Positions 1-8,259 of a stretch of DNA of 64,000 bases are shown here, one piece after another (position 1 is the first letter of the stretch; every line of letters starts with the position of its first letter). A program made the position numbers and the translations under genes. Below the pieces are notes generated by a model. The model was not told the origin of the DNA. It searched no databases and worked only from the letters and a program-made list of their open reading frames with translations. Origin of the DNA: Methylobacter sp. S3L5C (GTDB lineage: Bacteria; Pseudomonadota; Gammaproteobacteria; Methylococcales; Methylomonadaceae); assembly GCF_022788635.1 (NCBI RefSeq), contig NZ_CP076024.1:1488001-1552000 (forward strand), read 5' to 3'.

Positions 1-5
1 ATTTA

Positions 6-36
6 GATCTTTCAGGTTTTTAAGCCCTGAAAGATC
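6..36. repeat. Perfect hairpin at the window start
   Basis: An 11-base stem (GATCTTTCAGG, 6-16) pairs exactly with CCTGAAAGATC (26-36) across a 9-base loop. No T-run follows, so it is not a textbook terminator. It may end a gene lying left of the window. No function can be assigned. Confidence 0.5.
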
Positions 37-61
37 GGGTGTTGTTATCTATGGGTAATTA

Positions 62-198
62 GCTGTTACAAATACTGCGTAAGTAAGTATTCACCTCCCC
101 CTTTGAAAAAGGGGGATTAGAGGGGGATTTATCTAATAAAATCTCCCCTAACCCCTCTTTTTCAAAGAGGGGGACTGAATAGTTACTTGCGTAACAGC
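62..198. repeat. MITE-like inverted repeat element
   Basis: About 137 bp whose two halves are near-complementary. GCTGTTAC at 62-69 matches GTAACAGC at 191-198, and inside lie paired blocks of the CCCCCTTTGAAAAAGGGGG / CCCCTCTTTTTCAAAGAGGGG type. It has no coding capacity. Elements of this composition are common as dispersed intergenic repeats in bacterial genomes; mobility is inferred only from the terminal inverted repeats. Confidence 0.65.
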
Positions 199-370
199 AG
201 TTATTAATATTGTTGTAATGGCGATCAAGTAAACTGAATACAGCTAGCGTAGTTTATTATCTTCGTGAAACTCGCAAGCCATGATGGCGTGTTTTTGTAA
301 AAGACTTTCCTTATTAATACGGTGTTGTTTCGATTATTAAATTGCAAGTACAATAAATAATATTTGCAAT

Positions 371-387
371 ATGTTATGTTATAACAT
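371..387. promoter_or_regulatory. Zur-box-like operator upstream of the TonB receptor
   Basis: The 17 bases ATGTTATGTTATAACAT match the gammaproteobacterial Zur core ATGTTATANTATAACAT at 15 of 16 defined positions. The inner TATGTTATAACATA (374-387 plus the next base) is a perfect palindrome. It lies 111 bp before the start of a ZnuD-like receptor, where zinc-dependent repression would be expected. The family consensus is established knowledge; operator function here is inference. Confidence 0.65.
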
Positions 388-497
388 ACCTTATGCGCCA
401 TAGCAGTACAAACTTACGCTCATAATTTATATCGAATGAGTCACTGAACACGCAAATTGCTTGTTTTGCCATTAATTTTCGTTAACTTAACCATTTT

Positions 498-2561
498 ATG
501 AATAAAAAACTTGCCATTTTTTTCTTATCGACAGGCACGATAGGGTCTAATGCCTTGGCTGCTGATAATGACATTTACAAGATGAACGATGTGTACATCA
601 CCAGCACGGGTTTAAAACAGTCAACTTCAAAATCAGCCCGCCCGGTAACGGTATTATCAGGCAATGATTTACAAACAAAAATCGGCACAACCATTGGTGA
701 TACCTTGAAAGATGAGCTGGGAATTACCAGTCAATCGTTTGGTCCTGGAGTTGGAACGCCGGTTATTCGCGGTCAATCAGGGCCGCGTGTACGGGTTATG
801 CAAAATAGCCTGGGCAACAATGATGTTTCGTCTTTAAGCCCCGATCACGCCAATGGTGTAAACCCGATCATCGCGGAACGAATTGAAGTTTTGCGTGGCC
901 CTTCCACCTTATTATATGGGAATGGCGCTATCGGCGGCGTAGTGAATGTTATTGATAACCGTATTCCCGAACAAGTCCCTGATAAAGAATTGGGCGGTGC
1001 CGGGATGCAGCGCTATGACACGGCAACTGATCTGACCTCAAGCGCGCTTAAGCTTGACGGCGGCAAAGGCCCGTTTGCCTTCCATGTCGATGGTTTTTAT
1101 AACGATCAGGGTAATACCCATATTGGTGGGCAGCCAATAGATGAAGCAGCTGCACGTGCCACTGATCCTACCCTTCAAGGTACGCCGGTACTGGATAATC
1201 CAAAAGGCGTTATTAATAATTCAAACGGGCGCTCTCGTGGTGGATCGGCAGGTGCATCGATAATCGGTGATGTTGGTTTGGTGGGGGCGGCTATTAACAG
1301 CCTGGAAAATAATTATGGTATCCCGCCAAATGGTACAGGCGGTGCGCCAATCAGGGTTCAGATGAACCAAACCAAGTATGACTTTAAAGGCCAGCTCAAT
1401 AAACCTTTCGCACTGGCCGAAGAGCTGCGGATGAAATTCGGTTACACGGATTACAAGCATGTTGAATTGGATGACGGCATGCCTGCGACAACCTTTACCA
1501 ATCAATCTTACGAAAGCCGTCTTGAGCTTCAGCATCAGCCCATAGGCATCGTGAAAGGTGTCTTGGGCTTTCAGTCGGTTAACAGCCAGTTTGCAGCGCT
1601 GGGCGCTGAAGCGCTGGTACCCCAATCCGCCATTGATTCTTATGGTTTGTTTGCGGTCGAGTCTTTTAAAATTAAAGACGTGACTTATGAGCTGGGTGTA
1701 CGCGGTGAATGGCAAGGTATTACGCCGGAAACTACCTACAGCAGTGTTTCCTATGTACCGCTTAGCGGATCGGTTTCAGCGCTGTGGGACATTACCAAAC
1801 AGCATCAGCTGAGTCTGGCGGTAACCCAATCGCAACGGGCACCACAAGTACAGGAATTATTTTCCAATGGTGTGCATGAGGCCACCATGAGCTATGAAAA
1901 AGGCGATGTAAACCTGCAAAAAGAAATTTCTTATAATCTGGATCTGGGTTATCGATTTAATGCCAACTGGATGACGGCCGAGTTTAATTTGTTCCATAAT
2001 TGGGTTAATGATTACATTTATCAGCAGCAAAGCGGCAATGTGTTTAACGAGGATATGGAAGATTTTGAACTTGACTGTTCAAATCCTGGTGCTTGTCTGC
2101 CGGTATTACAAAGTGCCCAAGCCAACGCCATTTTTCGTGGTTTTGAAGCCAAGACGGTATTCCCGTTGATGCAAAACAGTTATGGTGCCGTCGATTTAAC
2201 TTTATTCGGTGACTATACGCGTGGCTCGTTTGATCAGGGCGGCAATGTTCCGCGTATGCCGCCACTGCGCTATGGCTTGCAAGTGAGTTATGAAAAAAAT
2301 GACTGGTCAACCGATGTAAAGTTGACGCGAGGAGAAGCGCAGAATTATGCGGGAGAAAATCAATCAGACACACCGGGTTATTTACTGCTAAATGTGGGCG
2401 GACAATATAATTTGGCGACCTTCCACAATTCCGAGGTCATGTTGTTTGCAAAAGGTAAAAATTTGCTTAATGAAAGTATACGCAATTCAACCTCCTACTT
2501 GCGTAATTTTGCACCTGATCCAGGGCGTAGCGCTGAAATTGGCATTCGCATGAGTTACTAA
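498..2561 (+). CDS. znuD: TonB-dependent outer-membrane receptor, ZnuD-like
   Basis: Predicted 687-residue outer-membrane receptor that would import a substrate using TonB energy. A signal peptide ends near ALA-AD (residues 21-22). The plug domain spans roughly 30-155 with the typical IEVLRGPSTLLYGNGAIGG stretch, followed by a 22-strand barrel ending in a C-terminal aromatic (MSY). The plug contains DVSSLSPDHA and VVNVIDNRIP, which I associate with the zinc receptor ZnuD and relatives. The Zur-like palindrome upstream supports zinc. No ABC transporter or TonB gene is adjacent. Copper or another metal is the alternative; the TonB-receptor call itself is secure. Confidence 0.85.
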   Translation: MNKKLAIFFLSTGTIGSNALAADNDIYKMNDVYITSTGLKQSTSKSARPVTVLSGNDLQTKIGTTIGDTLKDELGITSQSFGPGVGTPVIRGQSGPRVRVMQNSLGNNDVSSLSPDHANGVNPIIAERIEVLRGPSTLLYGNGAIGGVVNVIDNRIPEQVPDKELGGAGMQRYDTATDLTSSALKLDGGKGPFAFHVDGFYNDQGNTHIGGQPIDEAAARATDPTLQGTPVLDNPKGVINNSNGRSRGGSAGASIIGDVGLVGAAINSLENNYGIPPNGTGGAPIRVQMNQTKYDFKGQLNKPFALAEELRMKFGYTDYKHVELDDGMPATTFTNQSYESRLELQHQPIGIVKGVLGFQSVNSQFAALGAEALVPQSAIDSYGLFAVESFKIKDVTYELGVRGEWQGITPETTYSSVSYVPLSGSVSALWDITKQHQLSLAVTQSQRAPQVQELFSNGVHEATMSYEKGDVNLQKEISYNLDLGYRFNANWMTAEFNLFHNWVNDYIYQQQSGNVFNEDMEDFELDCSNPGACLPVLQSAQANAIFRGFEAKTVFPLMQNSYGAVDLTLFGDYTRGSFDQGGNVPRMPPLRYGLQVSYEKNDWSTDVKLTRGEAQNYAGENQSDTPGYLLLNVGGQYNLATFHNSEVMLFAKGKNLLNESIRNSTSYLRNFAPDPGRSAEIGIRMSY

Positions 2562-2569
2562 AATAATTT

Positions 2570-2756
2570 CACTACGAAGACACGAAGAACACGAAGTTTT
2601 TTTGTGTCTTTCTTTTGCATCCCGGAATTTGTAACTCCAGACTTGGGGATTAATTCTTGGATATCACCTAAATAAAGTGTCAACTACCTTTGGGCTTCTA
2701 TGAAGGATGCCCAAGGTGTGAAGTTTTTTCTTTGTGTTCTTCGTGTCTTCGTGGTG
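2570..2756. repeat. Inverted pair of a 27-bp dispersed repeat
   Basis: CACTACGAAGACACGAAG... at 2570-2596 is repeated in inverse orientation at 2730-2756 (CACCACGAAGACACGAAG... on the minus strand), with one more copy at 49408-49434. The unit has an internal period of about 9 bp (CACGAAGAA). The arms lie between two convergent genes and could form a long stem-loop that ends transcription in both directions. A smaller hairpin (ACCTTTGGGC 2686-2695 with GCCCAAGGT 2709-2717, one bulge) sits in the spacer. Confidence 0.7.
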
Positions 2757-2775
2757 AATAAGCTTGTCGCAACGC

Positions 2776-3816
2776 TTAAAAAATTTGTATGCGCCTAAAG
2801 TTTATATCCAGATTCATAAATTTCAAATAATTATATTGAAGCTTGCGTGCCGTATTGCTTTTGACTGACTGATTTTGGTAAATCGAATTGGTAATATCTC
2901 TTTTTGCTTCCAGCCAGTCACGCATTTCATTACCCGGAGAAAAGCTGCGTTTTTCTGCTTTGTAGTAAGCGGCCTCGGCAATCATGGTGTCAAAATTAGA
3001 CGGTTGAGCAAATACTGGCGCAGGCAGGGTAAAGCCAAATTTTATCAGGTTAACAAGGTCCTGTGGTGAGTTTTCTTTGATACCTATTTTAGCCGGATTT
3101 TGCTCTACCAGTGTCCCGAAAAGTCGATCCCAAAGTGATAAAACAGCACCATAGTTACTGTCATGTTCATGTCGTTCAGTTGAGTGATGAGTGCGGTGCA
3201 GGTAGGGGACTACAATGATATGGCCCAGTAGTTTTTCACCTTTGAAGGTAATGTTGGTGTGATGAAACATGATGAACAGGGTCATTATTAGCTCGCTGAT
3301 CATTAGCATGGCTTCTTCTATGCCTAGAATAACAACCAGAACAGCTTTTAAAATGTGGGTAATAAAAAGTTCCAGAAAATGTATTCTAAATGCAGTTGAA
3401 ATATTTAAATAAGGATCATTATGATGCACTTTGTGAAACATCCAAAGACAATCAACCTTATGACTGGCTATATGCCAGAGATACATCAGTAAATCAAGCG
3501 ACAAAAACGACAGGACGGCTTTCCATCCCGAACTTGATACTGAGCTAAGTAGTCCCTTGTCTGAATAACGTTCGGCCAGTATCAAAAGGGATGAGGCAGA
3601 TACCAGTGACATGGCGACACTATTAATAACGAACAAGCTAATGTTGGTTTTATAGGATCGGCGTAAGTGTTTTGTGGGTAGTTTATCCCGTGGGGCACGA
3701 ATCTCAAGGGTTGATAGTATGGCGAAAGCCATAAGCAGGGTTAATGCCAGCACTTCTCCGGGAACGACTGTTGGCCATTTAAAATCAAATTCAAGTAAAT
3801 TAGTTGGGCTTAACAT
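2776..3816 (-). CDS. Fatty acid hydroxylase / sterol desaturase family membrane protein
   Basis: A 346-residue multi-pass membrane protein with the histidine clusters of the di-iron fatty acid hydroxylase superfamily: H115-x3-H119, HKVHH at 128-132, FHH near 185 and HRTHH at 207-211. Hydrophobic segments surround the clusters at about 22-38, 58-80, 100-118 and 150-185. Members hydroxylate or desaturate lipids or sterols at the membrane. Some methanotrophs make sterols and hopanoids, so a lipid substrate is plausible, but the sequence does not identify it. The gene stands alone, converging on the TonB receptor gene. Confidence 0.8.
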   Translation of the reverse strand: MLSPTNLLEFDFKWPTVVPGEVLALTLLMAFAILSTLEIRAPRDKLPTKHLRRSYKTNISLFVINSVAMSLVSASSLLILAERYSDKGLLSSVSSSGWKAVLSFLSLDLLMYLWHIASHKVDCLWMFHKVHHNDPYLNISTAFRIHFLELFITHILKAVLVVILGIEEAMLMISELIMTLFIMFHHTNITFKGEKLLGHIIVVPYLHRTHHSTERHEHDSNYGAVLSLWDRLFGTLVEQNPAKIGIKENSPQDLVNLIKFGFTLPAPVFAQPSNFDTMIAEAAYYKAEKRSFSPGNEMRDWLEAKRDITNSIYQNQSVKSNTARKLQYNYLKFMNLDINFRRIQIF

Positions 3817-4213
3817 AGTTATTTCCTCATCTTAAAGCTGATAGGCACCTAAATGGTAAGTAATCTAAATGACGTTTTGATGACAAATATTTCATCAAAC
3901 TTTATCTACTTTCCTTATCTTAACTGTCAGCAAATTATGGGCCATAAGCTTGTCAGATTACTCTTAAATCCAGAGGGAGTTGTTGTAGGCCTTAATAGCT
4001 AAGGGGTTGATGCATGGGTTACTTGTTTGAGGGCTAAGATCATGACTAAAAACAGTAAGCTTTTAATTACAGAAATGATTCAATTGAGTGCAATTGTATG
4101 GTTTATCTGCACCAATAAGGTATTATTTTTAATGATTGTGACTCAAATATAAACATATTGTGTTCTGTCAGGTGATTCTGTCAGTGTTGGATTTATGTTG
4201 CTTGAGTGTTGTT
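3817..4213. other. Intergenic region, nothing recognised
   Basis: About 400 bp upstream of the hydroxylase-family gene and downstream of the small membrane protein gene, both on the minus strand. It is AT-rich with no open frame of useful length and no clear hairpin. It presumably holds the promoter of the hydroxylase gene. Confidence 0.4.
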
Positions 4214-4726
4214 TTACAGGCACTCAATGTGGTTCATTATTAATAGTCGGCAATCAAAGAAAGTACTGGGATATTGAGTGCTAATAATAAAGCGTAAAAG
4301 ATATTCTAAAAACAGGCAAACAGTGATTGTGCGTGCAGCACTGCTCCAGATTTTATAACGGGTATTGGGCGAGCATCGCCAAACCGATAGTGTCCACCAG
4401 ACGATGGGTAATAACAGCATTCCATGCACGGTTTTCCAACTGGCTATGGTGTAAGTGACGTTCATTATCCGGTAATCAATATAATAAAGTACAATATTGA
4501 CCAGCAGGAAAAATGGCCAAAAGGCACGCCATAATGCCGAATTTCCTTGCCACGCAAAATGTAGAAATTTATAAACAGTATTGCCGGGCTTGTTGTTCCA
4601 TTTTTTATTAACCTCCGGTGTACAAAAATAAACCAGAAAAAAAATGGCCACCAAAAACATAATCGCCTCAACAACAGAAAACAGGCTGGTATAGGTAAAT
4701 ATTATCGGTAACGTATTGATAAACAT
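4214..4726 (-). CDS. Hypothetical membrane protein
   Basis: 170 residues, not assigned to a family. Four hydrophobic segments are visible: about 5-35, 68-84, 98-112 and 130-148. The protein is rich in aromatic residues (many W, F, Y), and the loop around 38-55 is basic (EVNKKWNNKPGNT). The start ATG at 4726 is preceded by a short AT-rich gap to the divergent nucleosidase-like gene. An inner-membrane location is likely. Function unknown. Confidence 0.6.
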   Translation of the reverse strand: MFINTLPIIFTYTSLFSVVEAIMFLVAIFFLVYFCTPEVNKKWNNKPGNTVYKFLHFAWQGNSALWRAFWPFFLLVNIVLYYIDYRIMNVTYTIASWKTVHGMLLLPIVWWTLSVWRCSPNTRYKIWSSAARTITVCLFLEYLLRFIISTQYPSTFFDCRLLIMNHIECL

Positions 4727-4809
4727 ATTTAGTGAGTTATTTAAAGTGTCCGATTCAAAAGTTGGTCGATTTGTCTGAAGGCAATGCCATTAAAATTTTA
4801 ACAAAGTGA

Positions 4810-5646
4810 GTGCCACTATTAATGATAAGTCGTCCTGTACACAAGATATTTATATACACCGCTTTGCCTTGTGAGGCAAAGCCTTTGGCAGAATATTTCA
4901 ATTTAAAAAAAGATATTACCATTCAGCCATTTTCCGTCTATGTCAACCAGGACATTTGCCTGACGGTAACAGGGCTTGGCAAAAGCGCAATGGCCGCCGG
5001 AGTCGCTTATACTCAAGCACTATTTACTTCGGTTCAGCATCCGGTTATGGTCAATATTGGTATCGCCGGTCATAAGGATCATCCCTTGGGCGGTCTGTTT
5101 TTAATCAATAAAATTATCGATATTGATAGCCAAAGAAACTATTATCCGTCCTTAACTTTTACGCCGCCTTGTCCTACTAGCAGCATTCAGACTGTATCAA
5201 AATCACTACCCGTTTATGATCAGTCAAATCTTTGTGATATGGAAGCTTCTGCTTTTTACGAAACAGCCGTGCGTTTTACGTCAAGTGAGTTGACCCTTTG
5301 TCTGAAAATTATTTCAGACAATCAATTATCACCGGTAGGCAATATTCAACCTAAACAGGTTGCCGGGTTAATAAAGGCGCATCTTGCTTTGATTGAATCA
5401 TTACTCACACAAGTCGTTGCAACGGCAGCATCGATAACGGTATCTGAGCCCAAGTTGTTTGAGTCTTTGATACAGCGTTATCATTTTACCGTCAATGAGC
5501 GTATGCAATTAAAAAACCAGTTATCACGCTGGGATAGTATTACGGATTACCAATCTCTTGAGTTTGATAATGCTCCGTTTAATTGTGGTAAGGATGTGCT
5601 GCGCTGGCTGGATTTAAAAATCAATAATACTGACTTTTATTTATAA
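4810..5646 (+). CDS. Nucleoside phosphorylase / MTA-SAH nucleosidase-like protein
   Basis: 278 residues. The first ~200 carry features of the PNP/MTAN fold: a glycine-rich VTGLGKSAMAAG segment (~55-66), VNIGIAGH (~79-86), the purine-site motif DMEASAFYE and the ISDNQ segment with the expected catalytic aspartate. The last ~80 residues (from about SLLTQVV) look helical and are not part of the standard ~230-residue enzyme. A GTG at 4810 gives the longest form; ATG at 4822 is possible. It could cleave methylthioadenosine, SAH or another purine nucleoside, but the divergent sequence does not decide which. Confidence 0.65.
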   Translation: MPLLMISRPVHKIFIYTALPCEAKPLAEYFNLKKDITIQPFSVYVNQDICLTVTGLGKSAMAAGVAYTQALFTSVQHPVMVNIGIAGHKDHPLGGLFLINKIIDIDSQRNYYPSLTFTPPCPTSSIQTVSKSLPVYDQSNLCDMEASAFYETAVRFTSSELTLCLKIISDNQLSPVGNIQPKQVAGLIKAHLALIESLLTQVVATAASITVSEPKLFESLIQRYHFTVNERMQLKNQLSRWDSITDYQSLEFDNAPFNCGKDVLRWLDLKINNTDFYL

Positions 5647-5662
5647 CGGTTTTCATACCTGC

Positions 5663-6025
5663 TTAAAAAAAGAAGAATGCATTTTTGGTCACAGCGACAA
5701 TGCCGATATAAACAAAACAGGCCATGGCGCCAACAAATGCAGCCCAGCGGACTGTTCCGCGATTATGCATGGCAACGACACCCAAGCCAATATAACCAAG
5801 TAAGGCGATTATTTTGGCAATAATCCAGCCATATTCAGTCGCTAACCATCCGCCTTGAAAAACCAGTGTGATACCGCTCACAAGTAGCAGTGTATCAATG
5901 ACATGAGGGGCAATCTTGAGGGCTTTTTGTTTAAGGATTGCCGGATGCGTTTCGGACAGAATGATTCTTCCGACAAAGCTGGAAATGGATAGCAAGATAA
6001 AGGTAAGGTGAAAAATTTTAATCAT
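5663..6025 (-). CDS. SirB family membrane protein
   Basis: About 120 residues from the ATG at 6025. The longer reading to 6109 adds 28 hydrophilic residues without family support. Four transmembrane segments alternate with short loops (MIKIFHLTFILLSISSF, IDTLLLVSGITLV, IIAKIIALLGYIGLGVV, WAAFVGAMACFVYIGIVAV), which matches SirB2-type proteins in length and layout. The family was named for an invasion-gene regulator region in Salmonella, but its molecular role is not established. It ends convergently 17 bp from the nucleosidase-like gene. Confidence 0.75.
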   Translation of the reverse strand: MIKIFHLTFILLSISSFVGRIILSETHPAILKQKALKIAPHVIDTLLLVSGITLVFQGGWLATEYGWIIAKIIALLGYIGLGVVAMHNRGTVRWAAFVGAMACFVYIGIVAVTKNAFFFF

Positions 6026-6787
6026 GTTGTTTCCAAGTGGTTTATTTCCAAGTTTGACATTATAGCGTTGCCTGTCAAGAAAAGTAGAGATCTTAAAGTG
6101 TCTGCGCAAGTAAATAGCGTTTATTTTGAGAAGTTTTTTAAAAATCGGATTGATATTTTAGTTATGGTCCTAATCAAAAAAGATTGGCAAGGCGGACATT
6201 AATTTTCAGGTTTGATGTAATGACTAATAGCTAAAAGGGTAACTCTGTTAATAGCTTAGGTGATATCCAGAAATTAAACTACTCAAGTGGCGGAGGATTT
6301 CTGTTTATTGACAGCGACTGCAAGTATGCAGGATTGACGTAGTGGTTTGCGTAGTTGTTTTGTTAGAGCAGTCAATGAATAAAAAAACCGGCAAGCCGGG
6401 TATATCATTGGAGGAAATTACTTAGGTTAAAAGTTTGAAAAATTGATTGATGGCTTGCTTGCCAATTTTACTTTACTGTTAATTGTATAGTAATATTTTA
6501 ATTGCCGCTTAGTCGGCGTTCATTTTATGTTAGAAGAGAAGTCGACGGTATAATTTGATTAAAGTCAGGTCATTTAATGATTTTTTAAGAAAATATCAGT
6601 GATAAATTGATGACATAATATAAAAATGATGACATAACATAAAATAGTGTGGCATAATCTGCAAAAATTGTGGCTTTTATGCTACGCTAGCATCTGAATA
6701 TCCGGAAGCAATGGGTATTAAGATGATAGAGCTGGTTTTTTTACTTTACGATTTGCCGTTTTTATTTAAATATTTAAGGAGAATGTT
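6026..6787. other. Long intergenic region upstream of the OmpA gene
   Basis: About 760 AT-rich bp with no convincing gene. Two near-identical 19-bp units in tandem (TGATGACATAATATAAAAA at 6608-6626, TGATGACATAACATAAAAT at 6627-6645) are followed by a weaker third (GTGGCATAATCTGCAAAAA). They lie about 140-180 bp before the OmpA start and could be regulator sites. The only open frame (6008-6202, plus strand) overlaps the SirB start and lacks coding character. Confidence 0.45.
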
Positions 6788-7849
6788 ATGTTAAAAAGAC
6801 ACTTGTTTGCTCTTGCAGCACTGTCAAGCCTGGGTTTTTTGCCTATGGCTCAAGCCGCTGATAAAGTCGTAGATGACAGATTTTATATCGCCCCTTTTGG
6901 TACATTTTTACAGCCCGGCGGTGATCGTCAGTCTGATAACGGCTGGGGCGGCGGTATGGGCTTTGGCAAGATGATTGATGAGCATTTTAACGTTGAGTTA
7001 AAAGGCTTTTATCAAAACTTGCATGGCGGCACATACGGCGGTACTGATATGACCGGTGGTATTGCGGAAGCGCAATATTACATTATGCGTGATACCTTTT
7101 CACCTTATACCGTGCTTGGTTTAGGTGGAATGAACACCAGTCATAATGGTGACAGCGGTGCAGGCTTGATCGGTGAAGCAGGTGCCGGTTTTACTTATGA
7201 AGTGAGTGATAACTTCCTGCTTCGTAGTGATGTCCGTTATCGTTACAATCAAAATTTCAATGCCAACCTACAACCTGGTACCAATGAATTTCATGACATG
7301 GTTGTGAATGTCGGCTTTGTTATTCCGTTGGGCGAGAAACCTAAAGCACCTGAGCCTGTAGCTGCTCCAGCTCCTGAGCCAACGCCTGTAGCTGTTGCAG
7401 ATTGCTCGACTATGGATGACGATCAAGATGGCGTTAATAATTGCAATGACAGATGTCCTACTACCCTGCCTGGCGTTCAAGTCAGCGTAAAAGGTTGCTG
7501 GATTGTTGATGTGAAATTTGACAACGACAAGGCTGTTGTTAAGTCAGAATACTTCCCAAGTCTTGATAATACGGCTAAAGCAATCCAGGAACATCCTGAA
7601 TTAGCCATTGAAATACAAGGCCACACCAGTAAAACCGGCGGATTCAAGCACAATATGTTATTGTCTGAGCGTCGTGCATTAGCAGTTAAAAAATACCTGG
7701 TTGATGGTACTCATTCACCTAATCTGACTACTCGTGGATATGGCTGGACTCAACCTATAGATACCAACGATACTGAAGAAGGACGCGCCAATAACCGTCG
7801 CGTACAATTGGAAGTTGAAGGACAACCTCAGCTACCTTTAAATCCTTAA
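6788..7849 (+). CDS. OmpA family outer-membrane protein with calcium-type acidic repeat
   Basis: 353 residues with a strong ribosome site (AAGGAGA, 6776-6782). Signal peptide 1-23 (AQA-AD) is followed by an eight-stranded OmpA-type barrel (~28-180) and a Pro/Ala linker (APEPVAAPAPEPTPVA). Next come a thrombospondin type-3-like acidic segment with paired cysteines (DDDQDGVNNCNDRCP) and an OmpA-like peptidoglycan-binding domain (~240-345) with the GYGWTQPIDTN...NRRVQLEV end. It should anchor the outer membrane to the wall. It is a single-gene unit closed by a terminator. Confidence 0.9.
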   Translation: MLKRHLFALAALSSLGFLPMAQAADKVVDDRFYIAPFGTFLQPGGDRQSDNGWGGGMGFGKMIDEHFNVELKGFYQNLHGGTYGGTDMTGGIAEAQYYIMRDTFSPYTVLGLGGMNTSHNGDSGAGLIGEAGAGFTYEVSDNFLLRSDVRYRYNQNFNANLQPGTNEFHDMVVNVGFVIPLGEKPKAPEPVAAPAPEPTPVAVADCSTMDDDQDGVNNCNDRCPTTLPGVQVSVKGCWIVDVKFDNDKAVVKSEYFPSLDNTAKAIQEHPELAIEIQGHTSKTGGFKHNMLLSERRALAVKKYLVDGTHSPNLTTRGYGWTQPIDTNDTEEGRANNRRVQLEVEGQPQLPLNP

Positions 7850-7911
7850 GTAAGGATTATTGATATTGCAAGGTTGGTAACTCTTTAAGTTTTTTAAGAG
7901 CTGCCAAAAAT

Positions 7912-7941
7912 AAAAACCCGCTTTATAGCGGGTTTTTTTTT
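7912..7941 (+). terminator. Rho-independent terminator of the OmpA gene
   Basis: AAACCCGCT pairs with AGCGGGTTT around a TTAT loop and runs directly into nine or more T residues. It starts 63 bp after the OmpA stop codon. An A-run on the other side could make it work in both directions. Confidence 0.9.
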
Positions 7942-8259
7942 ACCTGAATATGCACGATGGTGGTTATTTTTATTCGTTTCACCATACCAGTTTACTATTT
8001 GATACCAGTAAATTGCTGGTGGATTTTATATTTTTACACGCCTTATATTTTAGGTTGTCTTGCAGTATCTGTCCGATTTAGTAGCGCTGCTTTATAGTCA
8101 TTATTGTGGCGATTAATCTATAAAGATTATCAGTGGATAAAATAGTGATTTTTACTTAAAATGTCCGATAAATAATTACTTTCAGTAACCAGTCTGCATA
8201 AACCGCTCTACTTCCAGTAAGCAGTTTATAAAGATGTAAGCTAATCAAACATAAGCCTT
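7942..8259. other. Intergenic region upstream of the large flavoprotein
   Basis: About 320 AT-rich bp with no gene recognised. The flavoprotein start at 8260 has no strong Shine-Dalgarno sequence directly before it (AAACATAAGCCTT). No operator could be identified. Confidence 0.4.
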
